A stretch of 64,000 bases of DNA from Methanolinea sp. (lineage in GTDB: Archaea; Halobacteriota; Methanomicrobia; Methanomicrobiales; Methanospirillaceae). Under the pieces are notes generated by a model, which was not told the origin of the DNA, ran no database searches, and saw only the letters and a list, made by a program, of their open reading frames with translations. This document shows positions 45,232 to 55,030 of the stretch, piece after piece (the first letter of the stretch is position 1; every line of letters starts with the position of its first letter). Both the position numbers and the translations under genes were made by a program. Location of the stretch: the NCBI GenBank assembly GCA_025453675.1, contig JALOPW010000017.1:1-64000 (forward strand), in the 5' to 3' direction.

Positions 45232-45282
45232 GCTGGACCCTTGATCTCAATGAAATGTGTTGCCCTCAAATAATCCCTCGCA

Positions 45283-46662
45283 TCAGGGTACAAAGCCTGC
45301 CCGTTGGCACGCGGTGTAGCCGCCGCCGAGATTGGAGACGTTCTGAAAACCATGCATCTTCAGAATGCTTGCCGAGATGCTCGCCCGCTGGCCCCCTTTG
45401 CACATCACGATAGTGTGCACGGCAGGGTCAAGCTCGGTATACCTTATCCTGAGGTCATGCCAGGGGATATGGACCGACCGTTTGGCATGACTCTCCTGCC
45501 ACTCTTCCTTTGACCGGACATCGACCAGGATCGCCCCGCCCCCGCTGATCAGCGCATTCGCTTCCTGAGGGGTGATGACCGGGACACGGCCAATGGGAAG
45601 CCCTGCAGATCCCCAGAGGAGCATTCCTCCCTCGAGGAATCCTGCAACGCGGTCGAATCCGACGCGGCGGAGCTGGAGCGCCGCCTCTTCAGCCTGCCTC
45701 CTCTCCTCGACAACAAGGAGGATATCCCGATTTGGCGGGAGGATCCAGCCTGCCTGTGTGGCAAAGTTCCCGGAGAGATCGATATGCCATGCTCCCGGGA
45801 TATGTACGCCCGAGAATGCCGGATAACTCCTTGAGTCAAGGAGTATGGCATCACTCCCCTGAATCCGGCTGAAGAAGGAGTTCGGATCGAGAGAGGCAGG
45901 TTGCGGAAGGGTTCGCATCAGTGCAGGGCCTGCCCGGTTGATCTCGGAACAGCGGGCGAAGTGGTCAGGGGCTGCAGGCATATCCGAAGTGAGGGCGCTG
46001 ATAAACTCCCTGCAGTTACCGATATTGAGGGCATAGTTATACTTCTTCTCGTACCCGATGGTGCTCGTCCTCTTTGCAGCCATCGCCCGTCCGCAGAGGG
46101 ATCCCATGCCGTGGGCGGGATAGACCTCGCACTCGTCCGGGAGGGTGATGATCTTGGTATGCAGGTTGTCATAGAGGGAGGCTGCGAGCGCTTCCGCTCT
46201 CCCAGGAAAGAGGTCAGGACGGCCGACATCGCCGACAAAGAGGGTGTCGCCTGAGAAGAGGGCGACCGGCGAATCACCGCGGGCGGTATCGGTGGCAATG
46301 TAGCAGATATGCTCGGGGGTATGGCCGGCCGTCTCGATCACACGAAAGCGGATGTCTTCAAGCGTTATCGCGTCCCCTTCGACCAGCCCTTTATGTGGGA
46401 ATGCGCAGTTTCCGGACCTTGGCGCATAAATCTCTGCTCGCGTCACTTCGGCCAGGTCGAGGTGGCCTGATATGAAATCCGCATGCAAATGCGTCTCCAG
46501 GATGTGGGTGATCCGAAGTCCCATATCCCGTGCGGCATCGATATACCGCCCGACATCCCGGGCCGGATCGATGACCGCACAGGTCCTGTTTCCTGCAACG
46601 ATGTAAGAACTGTGAGCAATTCCGGGGACGAAAAACTGGTGGATTCTCATTTTCGCACTCAT
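45283..46662 (-). CDS. MBL-fold persulfide-dioxygenase-like rhodanese fusion
   Basis: 459 residues. Residues 1-210 are a metallo-beta-lactamase domain (THLHADFISGH, then GHTPEHICY, FSGDTLFVGDVGR, YPAHGMGS). Two rhodanese domains follow. The first lacks a catalytic Cys (VVEERRQAEE). The second has CKGGQRAS. Members oxidise or move persulfide sulfur. ATG 46650 (MRIHQFFVPG) is also possible. It starts 4 bases after the SLC13 stop. Confidence 0.92.
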   Translation of the reverse strand: MSAKMRIHQFFVPGIAHSSYIVAGNRTCAVIDPARDVGRYIDAARDMGLRITHILETHLHADFISGHLDLAEVTRAEIYAPRSGNCAFPHKGLVEGDAITLEDIRFRVIETAGHTPEHICYIATDTARGDSPVALFSGDTLFVGDVGRPDLFPGRAEALAASLYDNLHTKIITLPDECEVYPAHGMGSLCGRAMAAKRTSTIGYEKKYNYALNIGNCREFISALTSDMPAAPDHFARCSEINRAGPALMRTLPQPASLDPNSFFSRIQGSDAILLDSRSYPAFSGVHIPGAWHIDLSGNFATQAGWILPPNRDILLVVEERRQAEEAALQLRRVGFDRVAGFLEGGMLLWGSAGLPIGRVPVITPQEANALISGGGAILVDVRSKEEWQESHAKRSVHIPWHDLRIRYTELDPAVHTIVMCKGGQRASISASILKMHGFQNVSNLGGGYTACQRAGFVP

Positions 46663-46666
46663 CGGT

Positions 46667-48448
46667 CTATGCGACGAGGAGGTAGATGAGGGTTACGGCA
46701 ATCCCTGTGAAGATCACTGTCATGATGCTCCCCGCTTTTAAGTAGTCCTTCGTGGAATAGCCACCCGGACCCATCAGGAGGGCATTGACCTGGTGGGTCG
46801 GGAGAATGAAAGAATTCTGGGCGCAGACCGCGACAAGGAGGGCAAGAGCACGGGGGTCTATCCCGGCAGCGGCACCACTGATCATCACCAGAGGGACGAG
46901 GAGTATCGTTGCCGCGACATTTGAGATGATGAGAGAGAGGACGGTTGCGAGGATTGCTATCGCACACATGAACACGATCGGGTGTGCTCCCGGGAGCGCT
47001 TCGGTAAGGAATCCGGCAAGCATTGCGGCTGCCCCGCTCTTCTCCATCGCGATCCCGAGCGGGATGAGGCCGCCTATGAGGATGATCGTCTTCCAATCGA
47101 CTGCCCGGTACGCCTCGTCCAGAGTGAGGACACCAGAGAGGACCATCCCTGCCACACCTGTGAGGAGAGCCATCGAGAGCGGGACGCCTGTCATTCCGAG
47201 AATGAGGGATGCAGAAAAGATCAGCACCGCCAGGCGCCCCTTCCTGAACCGCACCTGGACCCCTTCGGGAGGCGTGATCAAAAGAAGATCCCGGTGCTGC
47301 CCGGCAAGGAGCCGCAGGCTGTCCCATGACCCATAGGCAACGATGATGTCACCCGCCGCAAGCGGGATGTTGGAGAAGTCTGCACGGGTCTCGGTCTCTC
47401 CCCGCTGGTGAACGATCGGCTCGAGAGAGAACGTCTTCCGGAACATGATCTCCTGCGGGGTCTTCCCGATGATCGAGGCGTTCGGCCGGACAACCAGCTC
47501 GGCAAATCCAAACCCCTCGCTATTCAGGATCTCCCAAAAATTGCCCTTTTTATTGGAGGGAACACAGCCGGACTCGCGAATAAACTGTAGAAACCCTTCT
47601 TCTGGCCCGAGAAATGCAAGCTCCTGGCCTGCTTCGAACCGGGTCCATCGCGAGGGGGCGACGGAGATATCGCCGTTTTGTTTGACAGCAAGGAGATCGA
47701 GGCCGTAGCGGTTCTTTGAAAACGCCTCCTCGCGTGTCTTTCCGGAAATCGACGAAGTAGGGGTGATGCTGCAGGTCCTGATGGGATGATCGATACCCCA
47801 GACCTCGGCAACTGTCGGGCCGGAATGCGTCTCCTCTTTCTCAGGGAGAATCCGACTTCCCGCGAAGGCGAATAGCGCAACCCCGGCGACGAGGAGGGGA
47901 AAGCCGACAGGGGTGACAGCAAAGAGGGAGAACGGCTCTGCACCTCCCTGGCGGAGGAGATCGTTCAACACGATCAGGGGGCCGGACCCGATCATGGTGA
48001 GGGTCCCCCCAAGAATGGCAGCAAACCCCATTGGCATCATCAGGCGCGAGACGGGGATGCGTGTCTGCTTCGCAATCCTCCTCGTCGCAGGAAGAAAAAG
48101 GGCGGCTGCCCCGACATTATGCATAACCGATGAGAGGAGACCGACCGTCATCGAGATGGTGGCAGTGATCCGCCTTTCTCCCGTCCCGGCATACCTGACG
48201 ATGGCATTGGCGAGTCGCGAGGTGACGCCGGTCCTCTCGATCCCGTACCCGAGGATCAGCACCGATGCCATCGCGACGACGGCGTTTGAGGCAAATCCCG
48301 AGACTGCCTCAACCGGGGTGATGAGGCCAAGCCAGGCGAGGGAGAGGCTTGCGAGGATGGCGACCAGATCGATACGTATCCGGTCGCTCACCAGGAGGAT
48401 GATGGTGACCGCAAGAACGATTCCGACGAGGAGGACACTGGTGTCCAT
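46667..48448 (-). CDS. SLC13-type permease with two RCK_C domains
   Basis: 593 residues from ATG 48448 (MDTSVLLVGIVL). The longer track start lacks support. Twelve or so helices are split by two RCK_C (TrkA-C) domains in the middle (SISGKTREEAFSKNRYGLDL, SIIGKTPQEIMFRKTFSLEP). Such DASS-family carriers are often sulfate or thiosulfate permeases, and the sulfur-gene neighbours support that. The substrate is not proven. The last helices read SFILPTHQVNALLMGPGGYS. Confidence 0.9.
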   Translation of the reverse strand: MDTSVLLVGIVLAVTIILLVSDRIRIDLVAILASLSLAWLGLITPVEAVSGFASNAVVAMASVLILGYGIERTGVTSRLANAIVRYAGTGERRITATISMTVGLLSSVMHNVGAAALFLPATRRIAKQTRIPVSRLMMPMGFAAILGGTLTMIGSGPLIVLNDLLRQGGAEPFSLFAVTPVGFPLLVAGVALFAFAGSRILPEKEETHSGPTVAEVWGIDHPIRTCSITPTSSISGKTREEAFSKNRYGLDLLAVKQNGDISVAPSRWTRFEAGQELAFLGPEEGFLQFIRESGCVPSNKKGNFWEILNSEGFGFAELVVRPNASIIGKTPQEIMFRKTFSLEPIVHQRGETETRADFSNIPLAAGDIIVAYGSWDSLRLLAGQHRDLLLITPPEGVQVRFRKGRLAVLIFSASLILGMTGVPLSMALLTGVAGMVLSGVLTLDEAYRAVDWKTIILIGGLIPLGIAMEKSGAAAMLAGFLTEALPGAHPIVFMCAIAILATVLSLIISNVAATILLVPLVMISGAAAGIDPRALALLVAVCAQNSFILPTHQVNALLMGPGGYSTKDYLKAGSIMTVIFTGIAVTLIYLLVA

Positions 48449-48551
48449 GGCAATAATTAAGCAAATGTAACTGAAGAGAAAAAAAAGATTGCCAAAAGAG
48501 CGGGTGATCCCGGTCTCCGGCACATTTGGGAAGCTGCCTGGCTGAAGAGGG

Positions 48552-49232
48552 TTATCCCACGGTTTTGTTCCACTCCCGCGCTGAGCAGGGATCGTCGGTC
48601 GCAACCCCATCTACCCCAATCTCCCTCGCCATTTCCCACTCCCCGGCAGTGTTCGGGGTCCAGGGGACGACCCTGATCCCCCGTGCATGTGCCGCTCCAA
48701 CCAGTTCCGGGACAAGGAGATCAAAGCGGGGTAGGAGCGCATGCTGTTTCTTGCGAGCCGCATTCTCTGCCGCCCCGGGAACCTGGCGGGAGTAGATGAA
48801 CCCGATTACTGCACCTGGCAGGATTTCAGACACTATCTCCAGGGATCCGCTGTGGAAGGAGACCACCCAGAGGGGTGACGGCGCCTCCCGATCCAGGACT
48901 GCACAGACCTCCATCTCGCTCCCCGGTTCCTTTATCTCCACGAAGAGTCCGCATTCTCCTTTCACCAGTTCGCAGACCTCCTGAAGTGATGGGACATGCT
49001 CACCCTCACCCGCATCAAGTGTCGAAAGTTCATCAAAGGTCATCTCCCCCACCCGCCCTTTTCCATCCGTGGTGCGATCTACTGTTGGATCATGCATGAC
49101 TACCGGCACCCTGTCCAGGGAGAGCCTGACATCCACTTCCACATACTCTGCACACTTCATCCCAATCCGGATGGCTTTTTGTGTATTCTCGGGGGCATGG
49201 GCCCTGGCCCCACGGTGGCCGACGATGAACAT
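48552..49232 (-). CDS. Glycerophosphodiester phosphodiesterase
   Basis: 226 residues of the GDPD TIM barrel. Catalytic motifs: IVGHRGARAHAPENT, EVDVRLSLDRVPVVMHDPTV and LFVEIKEPG. It hydrolyses glycerophosphodiesters such as those of lipid head groups. It stands 103 bases upstream of the SLC13 gene on the same strand. No signal peptide, so cytoplasmic. Confidence 0.94.
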   Translation of the reverse strand: MFIVGHRGARAHAPENTQKAIRIGMKCAEYVEVDVRLSLDRVPVVMHDPTVDRTTDGKGRVGEMTFDELSTLDAGEGEHVPSLQEVCELVKGECGLFVEIKEPGSEMEVCAVLDREAPSPLWVVSFHSGSLEIVSEILPGAVIGFIYSRQVPGAAENAARKKQHALLPRFDLLVPELVGAAHARGIRVVPWTPNTAGEWEMAREIGVDGVATDDPCSAREWNKTVG

Positions 49233-49365
49233 TGATCCTTCGTGTGTACATCGAGGAGTGATAACATGCGCGGGTCGGTCGATTCCTTCACAACCCTAAT
49301 GTATTCTCCTGTCAAGATCTGCAGAAGAGAACCGGCTTTCAGAGCCATCCTGCAGTTCACGTCTC

Positions 49366-50052
49366 ATGCCCATTCCTGCCCGTATTCCGAACCTGGATAT
49401 CTGCCCCATGCTGAATGTATCCCTTCCGGAGAGGATATTCCGGATCGTGTTTCCCTTCCTCCTCGGCGGCTGTTATTTCGGCGTATGCCTCCTCTTTCTC
49501 CCCCGTGATATGGCACTTGTTCTTGGCGGCCTGATGCTTGCCTACGTCATCCCTCCGGCAGGGAAAGAGAGTGTCATCCCGATCGGTATCGCCATCGGGT
49601 TCCCCTGGTGGCTGATGACATTCTCCATCGCCCTCATTGACGTACTGGCCGGGATATTCATGGCCCTGAATTGTGACATGGCTTTAAAAATACCGGTCCT
49701 GGGAAGATGGATACAGCATTTCATGGATAAAGGAGGCGAATTCATCAATAAAAGGCCATGGCTGGAGCGCTTCTACTTTACCGGCGTGGTTCTCTTCGTG
49801 ATGTTTCCCCTGCAGGGGAGCGGGGGGGTGGGCGGGACCCTTGTGGGCAGGATGATCGGGCTCTCACCGGGGAGGACTCTCCTGGCCATTACACTCGGGG
49901 CTTTTACGGGATGTGCATTTATCGGACTTGGAGCCGAGGTGATTAAAGACCTCATCCTCATGAACCTGGAGATTGGGATCGCAGTCCTCGTCATCGTGCT
50001 GGCAACGCTGGCAACCGGTTACCTCCTTTATCGCAGGAGACTGGGAAGGTGA
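49366..50052 (+). CDS. Small-multidrug-export-family membrane protein 2
   Basis: 228 residues, about six helices. It shares the layout of PF06695 proteins: an initial pair of helices, a loop PVLGRWIQHFMDKGGEFINK and FVMFPLQGSGGVGGTLVGRM. Distant relative of the 27101 gene. Start may be 49408 (MLNVSLPERI). Transport substrate unknown. Confidence 0.8.
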   Translation: MPIPARIPNLDICPMLNVSLPERIFRIVFPFLLGGCYFGVCLLFLPRDMALVLGGLMLAYVIPPAGKESVIPIGIAIGFPWWLMTFSIALIDVLAGIFMALNCDMALKIPVLGRWIQHFMDKGGEFINKRPWLERFYFTGVVLFVMFPLQGSGGVGGTLVGRMIGLSPGRTLLAITLGAFTGCAFIGLGAEVIKDLILMNLEIGIAVLVIVLATLATGYLLYRRRLGR

Positions 50053-50236
50053 AGAGCAGGTCACCCCCCTCCCTCCCGGAGGGTTCGAAGAGTAATCGAT
50101 GGCAATTCCAACCACCTCGCCGCTGTTATTCACCCTTTGCATGCAAGAGTTGCCCAAAACAGGCAGGGGCCGATAGCCATCCACGGGGAGGAGAGGAACA
50201 GGCATCGATGACACTCATGACAGGGATGGAAAGGCC

Positions 50237-50809
50237 ATGAGCCTGATCATGGCATTTTCAGGGATCCTCGGCGCGTTCATGGCCGGTGACCAGCGCGAGA
50301 TACTCTTCCGGGGGGAAGCGTCCTCTATCGCGATACTGGAGACCGAATTCTACTGCAACCGGATCTGCACTGTCGAGCAGTTGCAGACCCGGGCCTCTGC
50401 ACTGGGGGTGAGCATCGCCATCAGGGACGATAAGTGCAAGGTCAGGCAAGAGGACGGACTCCTCATCGGAGAGGTGACAGAAACTGACGGCGCTGAGATC
50501 AGGAAGAGGCGTCTCTGCGTGTCATGCGGACAGTATGCCATCGTGGAAAAGACCGGCCCTGCATGGACCATCCTCTCCAGAGGAGAAGGGAGCCACTTCC
50601 TTGTCCTGGGTAATGAGACCACCAGGAATATCGCCTACCGGTGCATCAGGGAGCACTGGAAGACAGGTGGAGGTACGCTTGAGGATGCAGTGAAGATACT
50701 CCTCCTTGCCATGCAGGAGGCCGCGAGAACCACCGCATCTGTGAGCAGGGAATATACCCTCGTCCAGACCAGGACGAAGGTGAATGTGCTGGATAGACTG
50801 GACAGGTAG
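50237..50809 (+). CDS. Connectase-like protein (DUF2121, proteasome-related)
   Basis: 190 residues. The N-terminus MSLIMAFSGILGAFMAGD fits the DUF2121 family: after Met removal Ser would become the N-terminal nucleophile, as in proteasome beta-type Ntn hydrolases. Methanogen DUF2121 (Connectase) joins proteins at a KDPGA-like site in MtrA, a subunit of the methyltransferase of methanogenesis. MtrA is not in the window, so the role here is inferred from the family. Cysteines occur at RRLCVSCGQ. Confidence 0.85.
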   Translation: MSLIMAFSGILGAFMAGDQREILFRGEASSIAILETEFYCNRICTVEQLQTRASALGVSIAIRDDKCKVRQEDGLLIGEVTETDGAEIRKRRLCVSCGQYAIVEKTGPAWTILSRGEGSHFLVLGNETTRNIAYRCIREHWKTGGGTLEDAVKILLLAMQEAARTTASVSREYTLVQTRTKVNVLDRLDR

Positions 50810-50870
50810 CGGTAACTTCCCTCTGTCCTTCCCGATACATTCAAATTCCCACAAACTGACCTGATCCTGC

Positions 50871-51056
50871 ATGCCCAGAGCACAATCCTCTCATCACCAT
50901 ACGGTGGCCTCCTGCCGGTTCTGCGGTGCCGGGACCCAACCGGATCACGAGCCTCATTTTGCAGGTATCTGTCGCAGATGCCTCTACAAGGCAGGTATCA
51001 TCATCCTCATCATCATGGTCTCCATCAGTGCGATCGTCTGGGTCGGGATCCTGTAA
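50871..51056 (+). CDS. Small zinc-ribbon membrane protein
   Basis: 61 residues. Two CxxC pairs (CRFCGAG, CRRCLY) precede a single C-terminal helix (AGIIILIIMVSISAIVWVGIL). Such short Zn-ribbon plus helix proteins are common in archaea and unassigned. It lies 61 bases after the Connectase-like gene. Confidence 0.6.
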   Translation: MPRAQSSHHHTVASCRFCGAGTQPDHEPHFAGICRRCLYKAGIIILIIMVSISAIVWVGIL

Positions 51057-51106
51057 CCCACCCCGGATCGTACCTTTCCCCAAAAGAGACCTTAATCAGG
51101 TGAAAA

Positions 51107-51176
51107 TCAAACACACATGATATCTTCTGGTCACATGCCCCGGTGATGAAAACCGCGGATGCGGTTTTCCTACCAA
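51107..51176 (+). repeat. Palindromic repeat element, type P1
   Basis: AAACACACATGATATC, GGTCACATGCCCC, and the P1 hairpin (ATGAAAACCGC/GCGGTTTTC, with GGAT in place of the GAAT loop) before CTACCAA. Same order as 22371. Confidence 0.75.
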
Positions 51177-51200
51177 AAGTGATGAGCAAGAGGAGAGAGA

Positions 51201-51485
51201 ATGAACCCAAAAGTGAAGATTATCATCGAGGAGTTCTTTCCAAAGATCGTCGAGACCCATATACGTACCCGTTCCTCGATTGAGACCACCCAACAGAGCC
51301 TGGACCGTTACCGCACCATGGGGCTCCAGGTGATCCGGAACCTCCCTGTGGATGCGCAGGAGGAGGAGACAAATGCCCTTGACCAGGCCTACAAATCAGC
51401 CATTGCAAGGCTTGATGAATTTCACAGCAGTGAGTCATCATCTGCCGGAGCCTCACTTCCAAAAGACACCCCAGAGTCCCACTGA
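51201..51485 (+). CDS. Small conserved-looking soluble protein
   Basis: 94 residues, helical, no membrane segment (VKIIIEEFFPKIVETHIRTR, then EEETNALDQAYKSAIARLDE). The Shine-Dalgarno AGAGGAGAGAG stands right before the ATG. Family unknown. It sits just after a P1 repeat. Confidence 0.6.
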   Translation: MNPKVKIIIEEFFPKIVETHIRTRSSIETTQQSLDRYRTMGLQVIRNLPVDAQEEETNALDQAYKSAIARLDEFHSSESSSAGASLPKDTPESH

Positions 51486-51760
51486 TGTGACTCGCCCTTC
51501 CCTCAATTCTCTCACCTTCCTATTTTCTCTCTGCTGAAGAGACCATTGCAGACCAAGATGAACTGATCTCTCGTTGTATCACTCCTCATCTGGCCCCTAT
51601 GGTCACAGGAACCGGATTCTGATAGAGAGCTATCCTGTGAACACGCTCCATTCACAATCAATCTCCTGTTTACAGAACTACCACCCAGATCTCTCCCGTG
51701 GGGAGAACGAGAACTACATCGGAAATCCTATTAACTACCCCGTCCTAGCACTTAGTATGT

Positions 51761-51779
51761 CATGCTACACCATAGCATG
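51761..51779. promoter_or_regulatory. Palindrome at the livK1 start
   Basis: CATGCTA-CACCA-TAGCATG is a perfect 7-bp palindrome ending 11 bases before the ATG at 51790. It could be an operator. TAGCAT also appears in the livG/livK2 gap. Confidence 0.5.
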
Positions 51780-51789
51780 GTGAGTGTCC

Positions 51790-53115
51790 ATGAAGCGCGA
51801 GAGCATTTTTTGTATATTTCTGGCCATCTGCCTGACGTTCCTGGTGTTGAGTTCCGGCTGCACCGAGCAGCAGCCTGCTGCACAGAAAGGGGAGATAAAG
51901 ATCGGCGTTGTGGCATCCATGACCGGGCCGGCCAGCACGACAGGCAAAGACATCTGGCAGTCCGCAGAACTGGCTGCAGAGGAGATCAATGCCAGGGGCG
52001 GCGTCTACGTGAAGGATCTCGGGAGATCGATCCCCATCCACCTGGTCCAGGGAGACGATGAATCCACCCGCGAAGGAGGCCAGAAGGCGGTCTCCAAATT
52101 GATCACACAGGATAACGTTGACCTCCTGGTCGGCGGATATTCAAGCGCAGTGGTTTCTGCGCACCAGGCAATTGTGGCCGAGTACAAGGTGCCCTACATC
52201 ATCTCCGGTGGTTCGAGCACCTCTGTTTCACACCGCACTGATATCGACACCAGCTACATGTTCTTCCACAGGCCGAACACGGACGATTCGGGGGAGGCGA
52301 GCGTCATGTTCATCAACGAGGTGATCAGGCCTTCCATCAACAGCAAATTCGGATTTTCGGCAGACCGGAAGTTGAGAATGGCTGTGATATACCAGGACAG
52401 CCCGTTCGGGAAAGGGCAGCTCGATGCAGTGAAGAACCTTATAAAAACTGAAAATCTGCCAATAGAAGTAGTGGCCGAGGAACCCTTCAAGATGGGAGAG
52501 TCTGATTTCAGGACGGTCCTGACCTCGGTGAAATCCAAGAACCCGGACATCATCTATGCCGTGACCTTCTTGAACGAGCTCGTCCCCATGACCCAGCAGG
52601 CCAGGAGAGACGTTGGGCTGAACACCCTGATCCTGTCCATTGAGAACAATGACGACCCCGATTACTACAAGGGCGTGGGTTCATACGGTGACGCCCAGGT
52701 GATGGAGAGCCGGTTCTCCCCCTATGCAGTTCCGAAGGGATCCACAGAAGAGGCAACAAGGCAGTTCCTGTCCAATTTTGACAAGAAGTATGGGGGATTT
52801 GCAGGGATGATGGGAGCGGCGACCTATGAATCGGTATATGTCGCTGCAGAAGCGATTGAGAAGGCCGGGAGCCTCGAGAAGGCAAAAATAAGGGATGCCC
52901 TGGCGAACCTGGCCATGCCCCAGATGATGGAGATCATGAAGGGCGGGATCATCAGTTTCTCACCTGATTTCCATGAGAGCAAGTTTGACCTCTATGTGGT
53001 ACAGCTTGCAATCGACCCGGCCTCCGGTGAACCAAGGCCCACAATTGTCTGGCCGGAGAACCTGAAAGCCAAAGAATTTATGCTGCCGGACTGGTACACT
53101 CCTGGATCTACCTAA
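51790..53115 (+). CDS. livK: ABC transporter substrate-binding lipoprotein 1
   Basis: 441 residues from ATG 51790 (a GTG 51784 is also possible). Lipobox LSSGC at residue 24. The mature part is a LivK/periplasmic-binding type I fold (IKIGVVASMTGPASTTGKD, GGQKAVSKLITQDNVDLLVG, IIYAVTFLNELVPMTQQARR). It delivers branched-chain amino acids or other small amides to LivHM. livH follows after 37 bases containing a T run. A second, close paralogue is at 56722. The ligand is not known. Confidence 0.93.
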   Translation: MKRESIFCIFLAICLTFLVLSSGCTEQQPAAQKGEIKIGVVASMTGPASTTGKDIWQSAELAAEEINARGGVYVKDLGRSIPIHLVQGDDESTREGGQKAVSKLITQDNVDLLVGGYSSAVVSAHQAIVAEYKVPYIISGGSSTSVSHRTDIDTSYMFFHRPNTDDSGEASVMFINEVIRPSINSKFGFSADRKLRMAVIYQDSPFGKGQLDAVKNLIKTENLPIEVVAEEPFKMGESDFRTVLTSVKSKNPDIIYAVTFLNELVPMTQQARRDVGLNTLILSIENNDDPDYYKGVGSYGDAQVMESRFSPYAVPKGSTEEATRQFLSNFDKKYGGFAGMMGAATYESVYVAAEAIEKAGSLEKAKIRDALANLAMPQMMEIMKGGIISFSPDFHESKFDLYVVQLAIDPASGEPRPTIVWPENLKAKEFMLPDWYTPGST

Positions 53116-53152
53116 ATATTTTTTACCAGGGGTAAGGGAGAGAGATCGCTCA

Positions 53153-54034
53153 ATGGACGGCAGCATCGGGATACTCAGCCAGGTGGCGTTCTGGGGCCTT
53201 TATTCGGGGTGCATCTACATCCTGCTGGCCACTGGTCTCAACCTGATCTTCGGGGTGATGAAGATCGTCAATTTTGCCCATGGCGAGTTCCTGATGCTCG
53301 GGACCTACGTCACCTTCTTCCTCTTCGTGATCAGCGGGTTCAATCCCTATGTCCTTCTCATCTGCTCCATCCCCGTGCTCATCGTGGTAGGAATTATCGT
53401 CGAGCGGTTATGCTTCCGGCCGATCCTTGGAACGGGGAAACTGAACGAGATATTCATCAGCCTCGGGCTGATCTACATCTTCCAGAACATGGTGGCCATG
53501 ATATGGACTGACGAGTGGAGGTCTATAAAGAGCCCTTTTTCCGATATTACCATCAGTCTCGGTCCGCTCCAGTTGCCCCTCGATTACCTGATCATCATCA
53601 CGGTCACTATCCTGATACTCGTTGCCTTCTACCTCTTCCTGCAGAAGACTGCGCTCGGGCGGGCTATCAGGGCTGCCAGCCAGAACAGGAAAGGAGCGAT
53701 GCTGATGGGGATCAACGTGGAGAAGATGGATATGCTCACCTTCGGGATCGGTGCCGGCCTGGCCGGCGCGGCAGGCACCCTGTGGGCGGTGAGCGGGCAG
53801 GTCTTCAACCCCTACATGGGCTCCATACCTGCCATCAAGGGATTTGCCATCATTATCCTGGGAGGACTCGGGAGCATTCCCGGGGCCATCGTGGGGGGCC
53901 TTGCGATCGGCATGGTTGAAAATTTCACCGCCTATACCCTTGGCGGATCCTGGAAGGATGCGGTATCCTTCATCCTCCTGATCGTGGTCCTGGTGATCAG
54001 GCCTACCGGGCTCTTCGGGGAGGCTGAGGAATGA
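53153..54034 (+). CDS. livH: ABC transporter permease, LivH type
   Basis: 293 residues, eight or nine helices. Family motifs: GLNLIFGVMKIVNFAHGEFL and LGRAIRAASQNRKGAMLMG, GGLGSIPGAIVGGLAIG. One of two permeases of the branched-chain-amino-acid type importer. The Shine-Dalgarno GGGAGAGAG stands before ATG. Overlaps livM by 4 bases. Confidence 0.95.
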   Translation: MDGSIGILSQVAFWGLYSGCIYILLATGLNLIFGVMKIVNFAHGEFLMLGTYVTFFLFVISGFNPYVLLICSIPVLIVVGIIVERLCFRPILGTGKLNEIFISLGLIYIFQNMVAMIWTDEWRSIKSPFSDITISLGPLQLPLDYLIIITVTILILVAFYLFLQKTALGRAIRAASQNRKGAMLMGINVEKMDMLTFGIGAGLAGAAGTLWAVSGQVFNPYMGSIPAIKGFAIIILGGLGSIPGAIVGGLAIGMVENFTAYTLGGSWKDAVSFILLIVVLVIRPTGLFGEAEE

Positions 54035-54996
54035 AGATATCCAATGCCCGCGATCCCCGCACCCTCCTCACTGCAGCCTTCCTGGTGCTGGCCTTTCTCA
54101 TCCCCCTCTTCATCGGTTCGAACCTCTATTACCTGACCATCCTCATCCTGATGCTGATCTTTATCATATACGCCTCTGCCTGGAACTTTCTCACCTTCTC
54201 GGGGCAGGGCTCCCTGGGGCATGCGGCATTCTTCGGCCTCGGGGGATATGCGGCATCCCTTCTGGCCCTGCGGCTCGGTCTTCCTCCGCTCGTCACCCTG
54301 GTCTTCGGTGGGGCATTTGCTGCGGTGATCGGCATCCTCATCGGGCTCACCTGCGTGCGCCTGCGGGAATGGTTCCTGGCGATGGTGACATTCGGGTTTG
54401 CGGTGATCATCCAGACACTGGTGGTGAGCCAGCTCGCCCCGGTGACCGGGGGTTGGGATGGATACCCTGTCCCCAAGCTGGTTCCCACTTCTATCCCAGG
54501 ATACCTGATGATAGAGTATTACCTGATCCTGATAATCGCAATCGCCGTCATTCTCATCTTCCACTACCTGCTCAAGTCAAGGATTGGCCTTGCACTGGCG
54601 GCAATTCGGGAGAATGAGTTAGAGGCCAGGGCTGCAGGGATCAACCCGGTGCCATTCAAGCTGTTCGCATTCGGGGTCAGTGCGTTCGTCACCGGGATTG
54701 CAGGAAGCCTCGAGATCTTCCACTTCGGGTACATCACCCCCGAGATATTCGGTATCGACCTCTCGTTCTGGCCAATCATCTATTCCATCACCGGGGGTCT
54801 CGGCACCCTTGCCGGCCCCATCGTCGGCACGATCGTGGTCACGCTGCTCTGGGACGGGTTGAATGCCGTAGGGCTTACCTATGCCCGTTTCATCATCATC
54901 GGAGTCCTCCTGGTGCTGATCATCATCTTTCTTCCACGGGGACTCGTCTCCATTCCTGAAGAGATCCAGAAGCGAATCAGGCGAAAAAAGTCCTGA
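54031..54996 (+). CDS. livM: ABC transporter permease, LivM type
   Basis: 321 residues, about ten helices. Motifs: WNFLTFSGQGSLGHAAFFGLG and LAAIRENELEARAAGINP, the coupling segment. Pairs with LivH. It is followed by a gap with a partial palindromic element. Confidence 0.95.
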   Translation: MKISNARDPRTLLTAAFLVLAFLIPLFIGSNLYYLTILILMLIFIIYASAWNFLTFSGQGSLGHAAFFGLGGYAASLLALRLGLPPLVTLVFGGAFAAVIGILIGLTCVRLREWFLAMVTFGFAVIIQTLVVSQLAPVTGGWDGYPVPKLVPTSIPGYLMIEYYLILIIAIAVILIFHYLLKSRIGLALAAIRENELEARAAGINPVPFKLFAFGVSAFVTGIAGSLEIFHFGYITPEIFGIDLSFWPIIYSITGGLGTLAGPIVGTIVVTLLWDGLNAVGLTYARFIIIGVLLVLIIIFLPRGLVSIPEEIQKRIRRKKS

Positions 54997-55030
54997 CTGT
55001 ATCCACGGGGGTACGAGAGCGATGGGTTTC

